Assembly (NCBI GenBank): GCA_903946925.1
Contig: CAJAXK010000374.1
Coordinates: 1-37,168, forward strand
Source: an uncultured Bacteroidales bacterium
GTDB taxonomy: Bacteria > Bacteroidota > Bacteroidia > Bacteroidales > UBA4417
Length of the DNA: 37,168 bases
Direction: 5' to 3'
Below are positions 1 to 8,647 of the stretch, piece after piece; positions within the stretch are counted from its first letter, which is position 1; every line of letters starts with the position of its first letter. The position numbers and the translations under genes were made by a program. Under the pieces are notes generated by a model. The model had not been told where the DNA came from. It did not search any database and was given only the letters and a program-made list of their open reading frames with translations.

Positions 1-2
1 AA

Positions 3-1289
3 CTGTTTGGCCAAATTATTGGCAATCAGGAAAACAGGAATTGGGCAATTTTAGAAACTGGCCATAATGTACCTATCCATGTTTTTATAGTCAATGACGA
101 ATCGGTAAAGAACGCGGTGAACAAATTTTTACCCGGAGCCCAGGTTTTGGACAACAATATAAGCTTTGGCTCAAAAGAGCAAGTGGTTGAAGCCATTCAA
201 AAGGATGTTTTTGCAATAGGTTTTTGCAAAATCTCCGACATCCTTGCTCCCGAAAATATGAGTATGGTCGAAAACATCAGCCTGTTACCAATTGATAAAA
301 ACGGGAATGGTGCGATTGATTATATGGAGGATATTTATGGCAATGCCAACGATTTCATGCGTGGGGTTTGGATTGGGAAATACCCAAAGTCCTTGTACAG
401 CAATATTTATGCTGTGAGCAACACGCAGCCTGCCAACGATGCAGAATTGGCTTTTTTAACCTGGGTGCTTACCGATGGACAGCAATTAATGGCCACTTAT
501 GGTTATAGCGACCTGGCAAGCAACGAGTCACAATCGCAAATCAATAAACTTACAGCAACAAGTTTAATGGTTGCGCCGGTACAGGATGCATCGCAAGGTG
601 GCTTGTGGTTGGTGATAGTGGTCGGGTTAATTGCCCTGACTTTGATTATAACAGCCGTTGTGAGGAGTTACCGTAATCAGGATAGTGTAGTGCCTGACTT
701 TAGCAATGCAGCATCAAGTTTTGCCCAAGATTCGGTTAATACTCCCAATGGGCTGTATTATGATAAATCACATACCTGGGCATTTATGGAAAAGAACGGG
801 AATGTAACGGTGGGCCTCGACGATTTTATGCAACATATAACAGGCGCTATTACACGGGTTGAACTGAAGAAAACAGGGGACAAAATCAAAAAAGGTGATT
901 TGCTTTTCTCTATCATACAATCGGGGAAACACCTCAACCTGTATGCACCTGTGAGCGGGATTATTAAAACGCAAAACGAAGCCCTGTTAACGGATTCATC
1001 CCTTTTAAATACTTCCCCTTACATAAATGGTTGGGTATATACAATTGAGCCAACAAATTGGATCAGGGAAATACAATTTATGGATATGGCCGAAAAGTAT
1101 AAAATCTGGATCAACACCGAATTTTCGAGGGTAAAGGATTTCCTTGCTTCGGCATTAAAGCCCGAAAGCCTTGAATACTCGCATGTTGTGCTCCAGGATG
1201 GAGGTTTGTTGAAAGAAGGGATACTTGCTGATTTTGGCCCGGAAGTGTGGGAAGATTTTCAATCCAATTTTCTCGACAGCTACAAATAG
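3..1289 (+). CDS. PstS-like periplasmic domain / TM / GcvH-like domain fusion, 5'-truncated
   Basis: The reading frame is open to the left edge, so this is the 3' part (428 codons) of a longer gene; the GTG at 117 is probably internal. The first ~185 visible residues resemble the C-terminal half of a PstS/phosphate-type substrate-binding protein (segments VFAIGFCKISDI and GKYPKSLYSNIYAVS). A clear membrane helix follows at about residues 199-219 (GGLWLVIVVGLIALTLIITA), then a glycine-cleavage-H-like domain (SHTWAFMEKNGNVTVGLDD ... YAPVSGII ... NGWVYTIEP). Inferred topology: binding domain outside, H-like domain in the cytoplasm. The usual lipoyl-lysine position appears shifted by one residue (QSGKHLNLYAPVSG). 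The last ~70 residues, with HVVLQDGG, are shared with the protein at 4042-4755. The gene precedes ferredoxin and NrfD-type genes, which suggests a membrane redox or sensing role; the ligand is unknown. Confidence 0.72.
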   Translation: MFGQIIGNQENRNWAILETGHNVPIHVFIVNDESVKNAVNKFLPGAQVLDNNISFGSKEQVVEAIQKDVFAIGFCKISDILAPENMSMVENISLLPIDKNGNGAIDYMEDIYGNANDFMRGVWIGKYPKSLYSNIYAVSNTQPANDAELAFLTWVLTDGQQLMATYGYSDLASNESQSQINKLTATSLMVAPVQDASQGGLWLVIVVGLIALTLIITAVVRSYRNQDSVVPDFSNAASSFAQDSVNTPNGLYYDKSHTWAFMEKNGNVTVGLDDFMQHITGAITRVELKKTGDKIKKGDLLFSIIQSGKHLNLYAPVSGIIKTQNEALLTDSSLLNTSPYINGWVYTIEPTNWIREIQFMDMAEKYKIWINTEFSRVKDFLASALKPESLEYSHVVLQDGGLLKEGILADFGPEVWEDFQSNFLDSYK

Positions 1290-1324
1290 GGAAAAGCAAT
1301 AGGATTCTGCAATCTTTTTGGGAA

Positions 1325-1487
1325 GGTTTTAGGGGTTGGGTTTTAGGGGTTAGGGAGCACACAATCCGCAATCCGCAATCCGCAATCAAAAATCCACAAT
1401 CCACAATCCGCAATCCGCAATCCGCAATCCGATATCTGCAATCCGCAATCCGCAATCCGCAATCCGCAATCCGCAATCCGCAATCAC
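1325..1487. repeat. 7-bp-period tandem repeats
   Basis: Bases 1325-1352 are two copies of a 14-mer (GGTTTTAGGGGTTG/A). Bases 1362-1487 are 18 exactly phased heptamers with consensus CAATCCG; variants include CAATCAA, AAATCCA, CAATCCA and ATATCTG, with no insertions or deletions. The array fills the space between the H-like fusion gene and the ferredoxin gene. Open frames reading through it on both strands are repeat artefacts. Confidence 0.95.
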
Positions 1488-1515
1488 AAATAATATTACT
1501 CTAAAAACAAAGGCC

Positions 1516-2385
1516 ATGCAATTACACCGGCGCGATTTCTTTAAAGTTATGGGTGCAACAGGAATTACCCTTGCTCTTGGAAAAGAGTTGAAAGCAGCTC
1601 CTGATGCGATATCAAAAAACGAGTTTCATGGCATATTGTACGATTCTTCACGTTGTACTGGTTGCCGGGGCTGTGAGTACGATTGTTCCGAAGCCAATAA
1701 TTTGCCGGAACCAATTCCAAGCAAGGAAATAAAAGGTCCGAGAAAAACTGATGAAACCAGGCGGACAGTTGTAAACGAATACAACACATCGAAGGGGAAA
1801 GTGTATTCAAAGTTCCAATGTATGCACTGCAACCAACCTGCCTGTGGTTCGGCTTGCTTGACCCAGGCAATGACCAAAACGGAAGAAGGCCCTGTTATCT
1901 GGAGAGCCGATAAATGCATGGGATGCCGGTATTGTATGGTTTCGTGCCCTTTCGATATTCCAAAGTTCGAGTATCACAGTGCCAACCCAAAAATTGAAAA
2001 ATGTACCATGTGTTTCGATACAAGGGTACAGAAAGGGGAACTTCCGGCCTGTGTTGAAAACTGCCCGAATGAAGCACTTACTTTTGGGACACGCAGGGAA
2101 TTGATACACGAAGCAAGGCGCAGGATTTACGAAAAACCCGATGTTTATGTTGACCAGATTTACGGCGAGCATGAAGCTGGCGGTACTTGTTGGTTGTATA
2201 TTTCTCCAGTTCCGTTTAAAGAAATCGGGTTGAATACTTCCATACAAAAAGCTTCCTATCCCGAATTGACCAAGGGGTTCCTGTACAGTGTGCCATCCGT
2301 TTTTGTACTTGTCCCGGCCCTGCTTTTAGGTATTCAGCAAGCAACTTCCAAAGATAAACCTGCAAACACAAGCAACCATGAATAG
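1516..2385 (+). CDS. Tat-exported 4Fe-4S dicluster ferredoxin subunit, HybA type
   Basis: This 289-residue protein starts with a twin-arginine signal (HRRDFFKVMGATG, residues 4-16). It has sixteen cysteines in four groups: C47/50/53/57, C102/105/110/114, C134/137/140/144 and C163/166/179/183. This is the arrangement of four-cluster electron-transfer subunits such as HybA, DmsB, PsrB and NrfC. A hydrophobic C-terminal segment (about 255-275, VPSVFVLVPALLLGI) would anchor it, as in HybA. Inferred role: periplasmic electron transfer to or from the quinone-reactive membrane protein encoded next; the two frames overlap by 8 bp, implying translational coupling. No catalytic molybdopterin or NiFe subunit lies in the window, so the electron donor or acceptor is unknown. 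Confidence 0.9.
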   Translation: MQLHRRDFFKVMGATGITLALGKELKAAPDAISKNEFHGILYDSSRCTGCRGCEYDCSEANNLPEPIPSKEIKGPRKTDETRRTVVNEYNTSKGKVYSKFQCMHCNQPACGSACLTQAMTKTEEGPVIWRADKCMGCRYCMVSCPFDIPKFEYHSANPKIEKCTMCFDTRVQKGELPACVENCPNEALTFGTRRELIHEARRRIYEKPDVYVDQIYGEHEAGGTCWLYISPVPFKEIGLNTSIQKASYPELTKGFLYSVPSVFVLVPALLLGIQQATSKDKPANTSNHE

Positions 2386-3604
2386 TTCAAGGATAATTTC
2401 AGCCGATAATGATGGCAAACATATTTGGAGGTTCATTTTTTCGGAATTAAAGCCAAAAGGCAAATGGCTTACCCCTTTCAATATCATTTCAATCCCGATA
2501 ATACTGCTTGGCATTGTTTTAATCGTGATCCGTTTCTGGAAAGGGATTGGGGCTGTAACCAACCTTTCGCAGGAAATTCCATGGGGTTTATGGATTGGTT
2601 TTGATGTGGTTACAGGCGTAGCTTTTGCCGGTGGGGCTTATGTTATCACTTTCATGGTGTATATCCTGAACATGAAAAAATATCATTCCATAGTTCGGGT
2701 TACGGTTTTAAACGGGTTTCTTGCTTACCTGTTTTACGCCGGTGCTTTATTGCTAGATCTTGGTCGCCCGTGGAACGTGATAAACCCAATTATTGGGAAT
2801 AATTTCGGAGTGAGCTCGGTGCTTTTCCTCGTTGCCTGGCATTTCCTTTTATACATGATTGCACAGTTAATCGAGTTTTCACCAGCTATTGCTGAATGGC
2901 TCGGGGCAAAGCGTGCGCACAAAATCCTTTCGGGAATGACCTTGGCTGCCGTAATTTTCGGGATTACTTTGTCAATGCTCCACCAATCGGGATTAGGGGC
3001 TTTATACCTGATGGCTAAGGAAAAAATACATCCGCTCTGGTATTCGGAATTTATCCCGATTATGTTTTTTGTTTCAAGCATTTTTGCCGGGCTTTCGATG
3101 GTGATTTTCGAGGGATCCATCAGCCATAAGGTTTTTTCTGATCAAATCAGCGACAAAGACCACAAAGCCCAGCGCGGGATTGTGCATGGGCTGGCCAAAA
3201 TTTGTACCGGAACCATGTTCGTTTATTTTTTCCTGCAATTGTTGGTTTTTATCCACCAAAAACACTGGGGCCTCATCAATACCCCAATGGGTTATTGGTA
3301 TCTGCTCGAAATGATTGGTTTTGTGTTCCTGCCAATGGTTCTGTTCTTTTACAGCTACAGGTCGAACAATTTGTTTTTGATACGACTTGCGGCCATCCTT
3401 ACCATGCTTGGCGTTGTGCTGAACAGGCTGAATGTTACCATTATTGGTTTCAGGTGGGATATGGCCATCCGTTATGTGCCTTCGTGGATGGAAATAGTGG
3501 TAACATTAACCGTGTTGTTTACCGAAATCTGGATTTTCAGATGGGTCATCAACCGTTTGCCTGTTTTGCGGGAGTCAACAAGTTTTGCTAAAGTTAAAGA
3601 ATAA
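2378..3604 (+). CDS. NrfD/PsrC-family membrane subunit, HybB type
   Basis: A 408-residue polytopic protein with about ten hydrophobic helices. The N-terminal region (PWGLWIGFDVVTGVAFAGGA) and LLDLGRPW near residue 125 are typical of the HybB branch of the NrfD family, integral membrane partners of periplasmic ferredoxins that exchange electrons with the quinone pool and bind no haem themselves. The ATG overlaps the stop of the ferredoxin gene (ATGAATAG), a strong operon sign. Together the two genes form a HybAB-like module without hydrogenase subunits. Direction of electron flow and the physiological partner cannot be read from the sequence; the linked GcvH-like proteins and haem-type sensor kinase suggest redox sensing or an uncharacterised respiratory step. 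Confidence 0.9.
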   Translation: MNSSRIISADNDGKHIWRFIFSELKPKGKWLTPFNIISIPIILLGIVLIVIRFWKGIGAVTNLSQEIPWGLWIGFDVVTGVAFAGGAYVITFMVYILNMKKYHSIVRVTVLNGFLAYLFYAGALLLDLGRPWNVINPIIGNNFGVSSVLFLVAWHFLLYMIAQLIEFSPAIAEWLGAKRAHKILSGMTLAAVIFGITLSMLHQSGLGALYLMAKEKIHPLWYSEFIPIMFFVSSIFAGLSMVIFEGSISHKVFSDQISDKDHKAQRGIVHGLAKICTGTMFVYFFLQLLVFIHQKHWGLINTPMGYWYLLEMIGFVFLPMVLFFYSYRSNNLFLIRLAAILTMLGVVLNRLNVTIIGFRWDMAIRYVPSWMEIVVTLTVLFTEIWIFRWVINRLPVLRESTSFAKVKE

Positions 3605-3662
3605 AATGCAATGTCGTTTAGTTAACATTTCTCAAAAAAAGGCAATAGAATCTACGAATATT

Positions 3663-3788
3663 GTACCCTCCCCAGCCCTCCCTAGAAAATAGGGAGGGAG
3701 TATTTCGCAACAAAACTTCATATTTTGAGAAAGGTAAAGCCTTATTAATAAGTCCTCCCCCTTTCTAAGGGGGAGACAGAGGGGGTAC
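3663..3788. repeat. Long imperfect palindrome with two nested hairpins
   Basis: The left end, GTACCCTCCCCAGCCCTCCC, is roughly the reverse complement of the right end, GGGGGAGACAGAGGGGGTAC. Each end folds alone: CCCTCCCTA-GAAAA-TAGGGAGGG and CTCCCCCTT-TCT-AAGGGGGAG. It looks like a paired REP/BIME-type element and may also stop transcription after the NrfD-type gene. The rest of the 437-bp gap (3605-4041) is AT-rich with no gene I can support. Confidence 0.85.
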
Positions 3789-4041
3789 GAATGGAATAAA
3801 AGAGCACATTAATTGGAACAAAAAAATGAATCCTTTAATTAGCGACATTGGAATAAAATGAATCATTCAGTAAAATCTCACCTTTTGGGATTGGTAGGGA
3901 TAAATCTAATATGGAAGGATTTTGAAGATTTATGATAACCTAAACTTATCCTTTAACAACCAATCCTTTGTCATCAGATTATTGATTGAACAAACTTAAT
4001 ACAGACTAAATAATTTTAAAACACATTTAAACCAAATAACA

Positions 4042-4755
4042 ATGGACGATTTTAGCTACATCAACATTTTCGACACAAAAGGCATTGAATACCTGGCCAT
4101 TATAGCCTTTCTGCTTATGCTCATCCCTTTTTGGCTGGTTTTAAACAAGCGCGTTGAAATAAAAGAGCAGTTCCAAAAAGTAATGAATGTTTTTTCATCA
4201 GGTACGCCAAATATCCCACAAGGGATTTTTTACAGCAAGAACCATACATGGGCTTTCCTCGAAAAATCAGGAGTTGCTACTGTTGGCCTCGACGATCTGA
4301 TCCTCCATATTACTGGAGATATCAGCGTGCGTAGCCTTAAATCGCCGGGCGAAAATATCCGTAAAGGGGAATTGTTGGCCGAAATCAATCAGGAAGGAAA
4401 AACGCTTTCTGTTATTTCCCCTATTTCGGGGGAATTCTTGGGCGCAAAACCTGTAATAGGTGCAAATTACGGAATCGCAGATGTACCTTCCCTCGAAAAT
4501 TCATGGGTTTGTACTATAAAACCCTCCCATTGGGTCGAAGAAATCCCATCATGCTACCTGGCCGGTGATGCTACCGAGTGGCTAAAAAATGAGTTTAGCC
4601 GGTATAAGGATTTTTTATCGGTACATGCAGTAAAATATTCGCCCGAACTTTCGACTGTAGTTTTGCAGGATGGAGGCGAATTGTCGGAGAATTCTCTTGG
4701 TAATTTCCCTAATGCAATGTGGCAGGATTTTGAGAAAGAATTCTTAAACGCTTAA
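4042..4755 (+). CDS. Membrane-anchored GcvH-like (barrel-sandwich) protein
   Basis: 237 residues. One N-terminal membrane helix (about 15-34, YLAIIAFLLMLIPFWLVL) is followed by a glycine-cleavage-H-like domain (NHTWAFLEKSGVATVGLDD, about 72-90, through SWVCTIKPSHW). It is a paralogue of the C-terminal half of the truncated first gene, including the shared tail motif VVLQDGG and the ending W-x-DF-x(3)-FL. In GcvH the lipoylated lysine lies eight residues before the proline of the PVSG loop; here QEGKTLSVISPISG puts Lys seven before Pro, with Gly in the usual place, so lipoylation is doubtful. No P, T or L protein of the glycine cleavage system is nearby. I infer a structural or docking role in the redox locus, on the inner face of the membrane. 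Confidence 0.78.
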   Translation: MDDFSYINIFDTKGIEYLAIIAFLLMLIPFWLVLNKRVEIKEQFQKVMNVFSSGTPNIPQGIFYSKNHTWAFLEKSGVATVGLDDLILHITGDISVRSLKSPGENIRKGELLAEINQEGKTLSVISPISGEFLGAKPVIGANYGIADVPSLENSWVCTIKPSHWVEEIPSCYLAGDATEWLKNEFSRYKDFLSVHAVKYSPELSTVVLQDGGELSENSLGNFPNAMWQDFEKEFLNA

Positions 4756-4865
4756 ATCGTGGTTGGGTTGCCTGAAAACTTCAAGAAGGAGTACATGCTG
4801 AAAAGTTTTTTTTTTGCCACAAAGTGATACACTGAGCCTGTCGAAGTGGCACAAAAGCTCTAAGG

Positions 4866-5022
4866 TTGAATCCACGCCGAAAAGACTTTTTTTCGCCACA
4901 AAGGCACAAAGTCTCAAAGAATCACGAAGTTTATAATGTTAAATAACAATGCTTTGTGAACCTTTGTATCATAGTGTCTTAGTGGCGTTTCTTAATTCTT
5001 AGGTTATCGGAGTTGTCTCAAG
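4866..5022. repeat. Fold-back repeat element, copy 1
   Basis: Starts TTGAATCCACGCCGAAAA and ends TTATCGGAGTTGTCTCAA, which are near reverse complements. The interior reads CGCCACAAAGGCACAAAG on the left and CTTAGTGGCG on the right. A left-half fragment of the same family lies directly upstream (about 4789-4864: GCCACAAAGTGATACACTGAG). Five full copies occur in the window. The rest of the 485-bp gap (5023-5240) is AT-rich leader for the kinase gene with no other feature I can support. Confidence 0.85.
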
Positions 5023-5240
5023 GTTCACGAAGTTGGTATTAGGTTGGCAATTTCCATTGTTAATTCAACAAAAGAAAGAGGGTTACACAAACCAACTTGT
5101 GGAAAATTCCATTTTTTTCGAAAATAATTGCAATAACTGGTGAATAATTCATCAGTTATTGTTATATTGCGCTATTATATATATGAAATGATATGTATAA
5201 GGATACAGGCGGCAACATCGAATGTTAAAAACATGGTTTT

Positions 5241-6911
5241 ATGGGAATTTTTCGAAAATCGGAGGATAGAAAAAGTTTAGGCAACTTGTTTTTGGTCAAA
5301 TACCTAAAATTCGGAAGATCTATTTACGGTCGGGTCGTTTTGATTATAGCTATTTTATCTGTATTTCTTTTTGTGTCGTTTGGCTTTATTTTCCGCTCAG
5401 TTTACGAAAAATACCTCAACACGGTTATACTGCAAAGCGGTAACAACGTTGGCTCGCTTGTGGAAGGGGCGTTATATCATTCGATGCTTGAAAACGATGA
5501 AAGCGCACTCCGCAATACATTGGATGTAATACACACCTTGCCAGGCATTGAAGATGTGAATATGTACGATAATAAGGATAGCCTTATTTATACATCGTTT
5601 CCGGGCGACACGCTTGGCAGCATCAACCCCAATTGCAAGTCGTGCCACAAAAATATCGCACAAATGTTTCCCCGGAAGGAAAAATCGTACAAGATTATCA
5701 CCACCGAAAGCAAGTGTAGGGTAAATACAGCCAACAACAACCAAAGGTTTTTACTAATCAGGTCGCCAATTCTAAATGCAAAATCCTGCTACCAGAGTTC
5801 CTGCCATGCGCACAAATCAACCGATGATGTTTTGGGTTCACTAATTATTCAGGTCCCATTAAAGGAATTTGATTCCGCAGTCGAAAAATCCTCATTCGAA
5901 TTTTACATTTTGGCAATTGCAGCCACATTGCTACTTGCCTCATTTTTAATGCTTTTTACCCGCCGCGAAATCAAAAAACCATTGCATAAACTCATTCAAG
6001 CTAGCATAGCCGTTGCAAGTGGCGATAAAAACATGAGGTTGGAGGTAAAATCGAACCAATTGGATGATATGCGCATGGTTTCGAGTGCGTTTAACGAAAT
6101 GCTTGATAACTTACAGGCTGCCACAACCGAATTGGAAAACTGGTCGCAACAGCTTGAATATAAAATCCAAAAAAAATCGGAGGAACTTGGTACCGCACAA
6201 AGCGAACTTATGCATATTGAACGGCTCGCTTCATTGGGCAAATTATCATCATCGGTTGCTCACGAAATCAACAACCCACTTTCGGGCATATTGGTTTATA
6301 CAAAGCTGGTCTATAAACTATTGAGCAACCCTGACCTTACAAACGAAAAAAAGGAAGTAATGCTCAAACATTTGAAAATGATAGAATCGGAAACCAAGCG
6401 GTGTGGCGACATCGTAAAAGGCTTACTCGATTTTACCAAGAAAGATCAGGAAGGTTTTGAACCAGTACACCTCCACGAAATTTTGCTCGAAACAAATGAT
6501 TTAATGGCCCATCAGATTAAAATTGCGAGCATAAACCTGCTGACCGATTTTTCGGCAAAATCGGATTTGGTATATTGCAGCCCTAACCAGATAAAACAGG
6601 CTTGTGTTGCTATGCTTGTAAATGCAAGGGAAGCCGTTACCGAAAACGGGGAAATACTTGTTAAAACATCAAATCCTGACCGTGATACAATAAAATTTGA
6701 AATCTGCGATAATGGGATCGGAATACCAACTGAAGCCTTACCGCATATCTTCGAACCTTTTTTTTCGACTAAACAGGAGGCACGAGGAATTGGTCTGGGG
6801 CTTCCGATAGTGCATGGGATTATACTGAGCCATAACGGGAAGATACAGGTAAAATCGGAGCCAGGAAGAGGAACTACCTTTTCGGTATTTTTACCTTTAA
6901 TCAAAAAATAG
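5241..6911 (+). CDS. Sensor histidine kinase with periplasmic c-type haem motifs
   Basis: 556 residues. Helices at about 31-51 and 221-239 bracket a ~170-residue periplasmic domain. That domain contains CKSCH (132-136), a canonical c-type haem site, and CYQSSCHAH (183-191), a CX4CH variant; I recognise this pairing from sensor kinases of anaerobic bacteria. HAMP follows (about 240-293), then a coiled coil (295-325), the HisKA H-box with phospho-acceptor H341 (VAHEINNPLSG), the ATPase N box at N461, DNGIGI (490-495) and GIGLGLPIVHG. Likely function: sensing redox state or a haem ligand and phosphorylating the NtrC-type regulator downstream. Linkage to the ferredoxin/NrfD genes suggests it controls, or reads, their electron flow. 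Confidence 0.9.
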   Translation: MGIFRKSEDRKSLGNLFLVKYLKFGRSIYGRVVLIIAILSVFLFVSFGFIFRSVYEKYLNTVILQSGNNVGSLVEGALYHSMLENDESALRNTLDVIHTLPGIEDVNMYDNKDSLIYTSFPGDTLGSINPNCKSCHKNIAQMFPRKEKSYKIITTESKCRVNTANNNQRFLLIRSPILNAKSCYQSSCHAHKSTDDVLGSLIIQVPLKEFDSAVEKSSFEFYILAIAATLLLASFLMLFTRREIKKPLHKLIQASIAVASGDKNMRLEVKSNQLDDMRMVSSAFNEMLDNLQAATTELENWSQQLEYKIQKKSEELGTAQSELMHIERLASLGKLSSSVAHEINNPLSGILVYTKLVYKLLSNPDLTNEKKEVMLKHLKMIESETKRCGDIVKGLLDFTKKDQEGFEPVHLHEILLETNDLMAHQIKIASINLLTDFSAKSDLVYCSPNQIKQACVAMLVNAREAVTENGEILVKTSNPDRDTIKFEICDNGIGIPTEALPHIFEPFFSTKQEARGIGLGLPIVHGIILSHNGKIQVKSEPGRGTTFSVFLPLIKK

Positions 6912-6959
6912 TAAGTAGTTACCGTGTTAAATTTTACTGTTTTGAGGGTTTTGGAAGTA

Positions 6960-7197
6960 CCTTGAATGCCTAAAGTGCCTTGAATGCCTAAAGCGCCTTG
7001 AATGCCTAAAGTGCCTTGATTGCCTAAAGTTGATGCCTATAACGCTTTTAACCTTAAAATTCGGTAAAATGGCATTAACGTTATTTTCCAAAACTTAAAA
7101 ACTCTTAATACTATTTGAGTTTAGACCCTTGTTTATAAAGCAAATAAAATTAGCAAGAAACTTTAGGCATTTTAGGCACTCATAACTTTAGGCACTT
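6960..7197. repeat. Four 18-bp direct repeats with inverted copies downstream
   Basis: Bases 6960-7031 are four 18-mers (consensus CCTTGAATGCCTAAAGTG). Bases 7160-7197 carry the reverse complement of the core twice (ACTTTAGGCATTTTAGGCAC and AACTTTAGGCACTT). The block separates the kinase and regulator genes and can fold back on itself. The 312-bp gap holds no gene. Confidence 0.85.
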
Positions 7198-7223
7198 AAT
7201 TGAAAAATAATAATGCTATCGCC

Positions 7224-8558
7224 ATGGAAAAAAAAATATCAATACTGATTGTTGACGATGAAGATTCAGTTCGCGATTCGTTGAACCTTTGGTTTACAGA
7301 GGATGGCTACCGAGTGGAATGCGCCGAAAACGCGAAAAAAGCCCTGTCAATCCTCGAATCCGGTTCCTTCGATATAATCCTCACCGATTTAAAAATGCCC
7401 GGGATGGACGGCTTGGAATTGTTGCGTCGCATCAGGGCACTAAATAAAGAATCAATAATTATTGTGATGACAGCATTTGCATCGGTTGATACCGCCGTAA
7501 AAGCGCTAAAGGATGGGGCTTTCGATTATGTTACAAAACCCTTCGACCCCGACGACCTTTCGCATTTGATACGCAACGCAACAAAACAAATTTCGCTGAC
7601 CCACGAAAATGAAACCCTGAAGAAAAGAGTTGATTCACTGGAAAATGTTGAGGATTTGATTGGAAAAAGCGAAGCTATAAAACGGGTGTTAAAGGAAATA
7701 GAAAGCGTGGCACCGACCAATTCATCGGTTATAATTACTGGCGAAAGCGGCACTGGAAAGGAATTGGTTGCCAGGGCAATACATGCCAATTCGTTGCGGA
7801 AATTCTACCCGATGGTAAGTGTGCATTGTGGAGCCTTGACCGAAAGTTTGTTGGAAAGCGAGTTGTTCGGCCACGAAAAGGGCGCATTTACAGGCGCATT
7901 GTACAATCGTAAAGGAAGGTTTGAGATGGCAGATAGTGGCACAATATTCCTGGATGAAATTGCCACCATTTCGCAGAAAATGCAAATAGAATTATTGCGC
8001 GTGCTCGAATCCAAAAGTTTTATGCGCGTGGGCGGAAACAAGGAAATATCTTCCGATTTCAGGGTGATTTGCGCCACAAACCGCGATTTGAAAAGCATGG
8101 TCGAAAAAGGGGCTTTCCGTGAGGATTTGTATTACAGGCTAAACGTAATGAACATCCATGTGCCACCTTTGCGGGAAAGGGTTGAAGACATTCCCTTGCT
8201 CACCGATTACTTTATAAAAAAGTATTGCACCTCGATGAACAAACCGAAGATTACGATGGAACCAACAGCCTTAAAACGAATATTGGGCTATCAATTCCCG
8301 GGCAACATCCGCGAACTGGAAAATATGATCGAACGAGCCATTGTAGTCGGAAACGGCAAGAAAATAAGCCTCAAGGATCTGCCTTTTGGTAAAGATGCAA
8401 TTGACAGTTCGGTCGAAAGCCTTGACGAATTCGAGAAAACATTTATACTCCAAATCCTGAATAAATACAATTGGAATATTTCGCGCACTGCCCAAGCTTT
8501 AAAGGTTGATAGGGTTACGCTCTACAATAAAATTAAAAAATACGGGCTAAAATCTTAA
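7224..8558 (+). CDS. NtrC-family sigma-54-dependent response regulator
   Basis: 444 residues from the ATG at 7224. A TTG at 7200 is also in frame but lies against the upstream repeat and adds eight unconvincing residues. Receiver domain about 4-118 with phospho-acceptor D55 (LTDLKMPG). AAA+ domain about 145-370: Walker A GESGTGKE (173-180), the sigma-54 contact loop GAFTGA (220-225) and Walker B TIFLDE. A Fis-type helix-turn-helix lies at the C-terminus (WNISRTAQALKVDRVTLYNK). Partner of the haem-motif kinase upstream. Its targets should carry -24/-12 promoters; I saw no convincing one here, so the regulated operon may start left of the window. Confidence 0.93.
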   Translation: MEKKISILIVDDEDSVRDSLNLWFTEDGYRVECAENAKKALSILESGSFDIILTDLKMPGMDGLELLRRIRALNKESIIIVMTAFASVDTAVKALKDGAFDYVTKPFDPDDLSHLIRNATKQISLTHENETLKKRVDSLENVEDLIGKSEAIKRVLKEIESVAPTNSSVIITGESGTGKELVARAIHANSLRKFYPMVSVHCGALTESLLESELFGHEKGAFTGALYNRKGRFEMADSGTIFLDEIATISQKMQIELLRVLESKSFMRVGGNKEISSDFRVICATNRDLKSMVEKGAFREDLYYRLNVMNIHVPPLRERVEDIPLLTDYFIKKYCTSMNKPKITMEPTALKRILGYQFPGNIRELENMIERAIVVGNGKKISLKDLPFGKDAIDSSVESLDEFEKTFILQILNKYNWNISRTAQALKVDRVTLYNKIKKYGLKS

Positions 8559-8647
8559 TCAACTGAAAATATGCATTTAGGATAAGAAAACCCGATAACA
8601 CTTTAGTTTTAAGGCAGTAGAGCATCGCAAATTTATACCCAGCCTGA

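Noticed and set aside
1362-1487. CRISPR array
   Set aside because: Seven-base units with no spacers and no cas genes; it is a simple tandem repeat.
1111-1504. Open frames on both strands with repeated IADCGLR or NPQSAIR peptides
   Set aside because: They are translations of the CAATCCG heptamer array and overlap the end of the real gene; no initiation signal.
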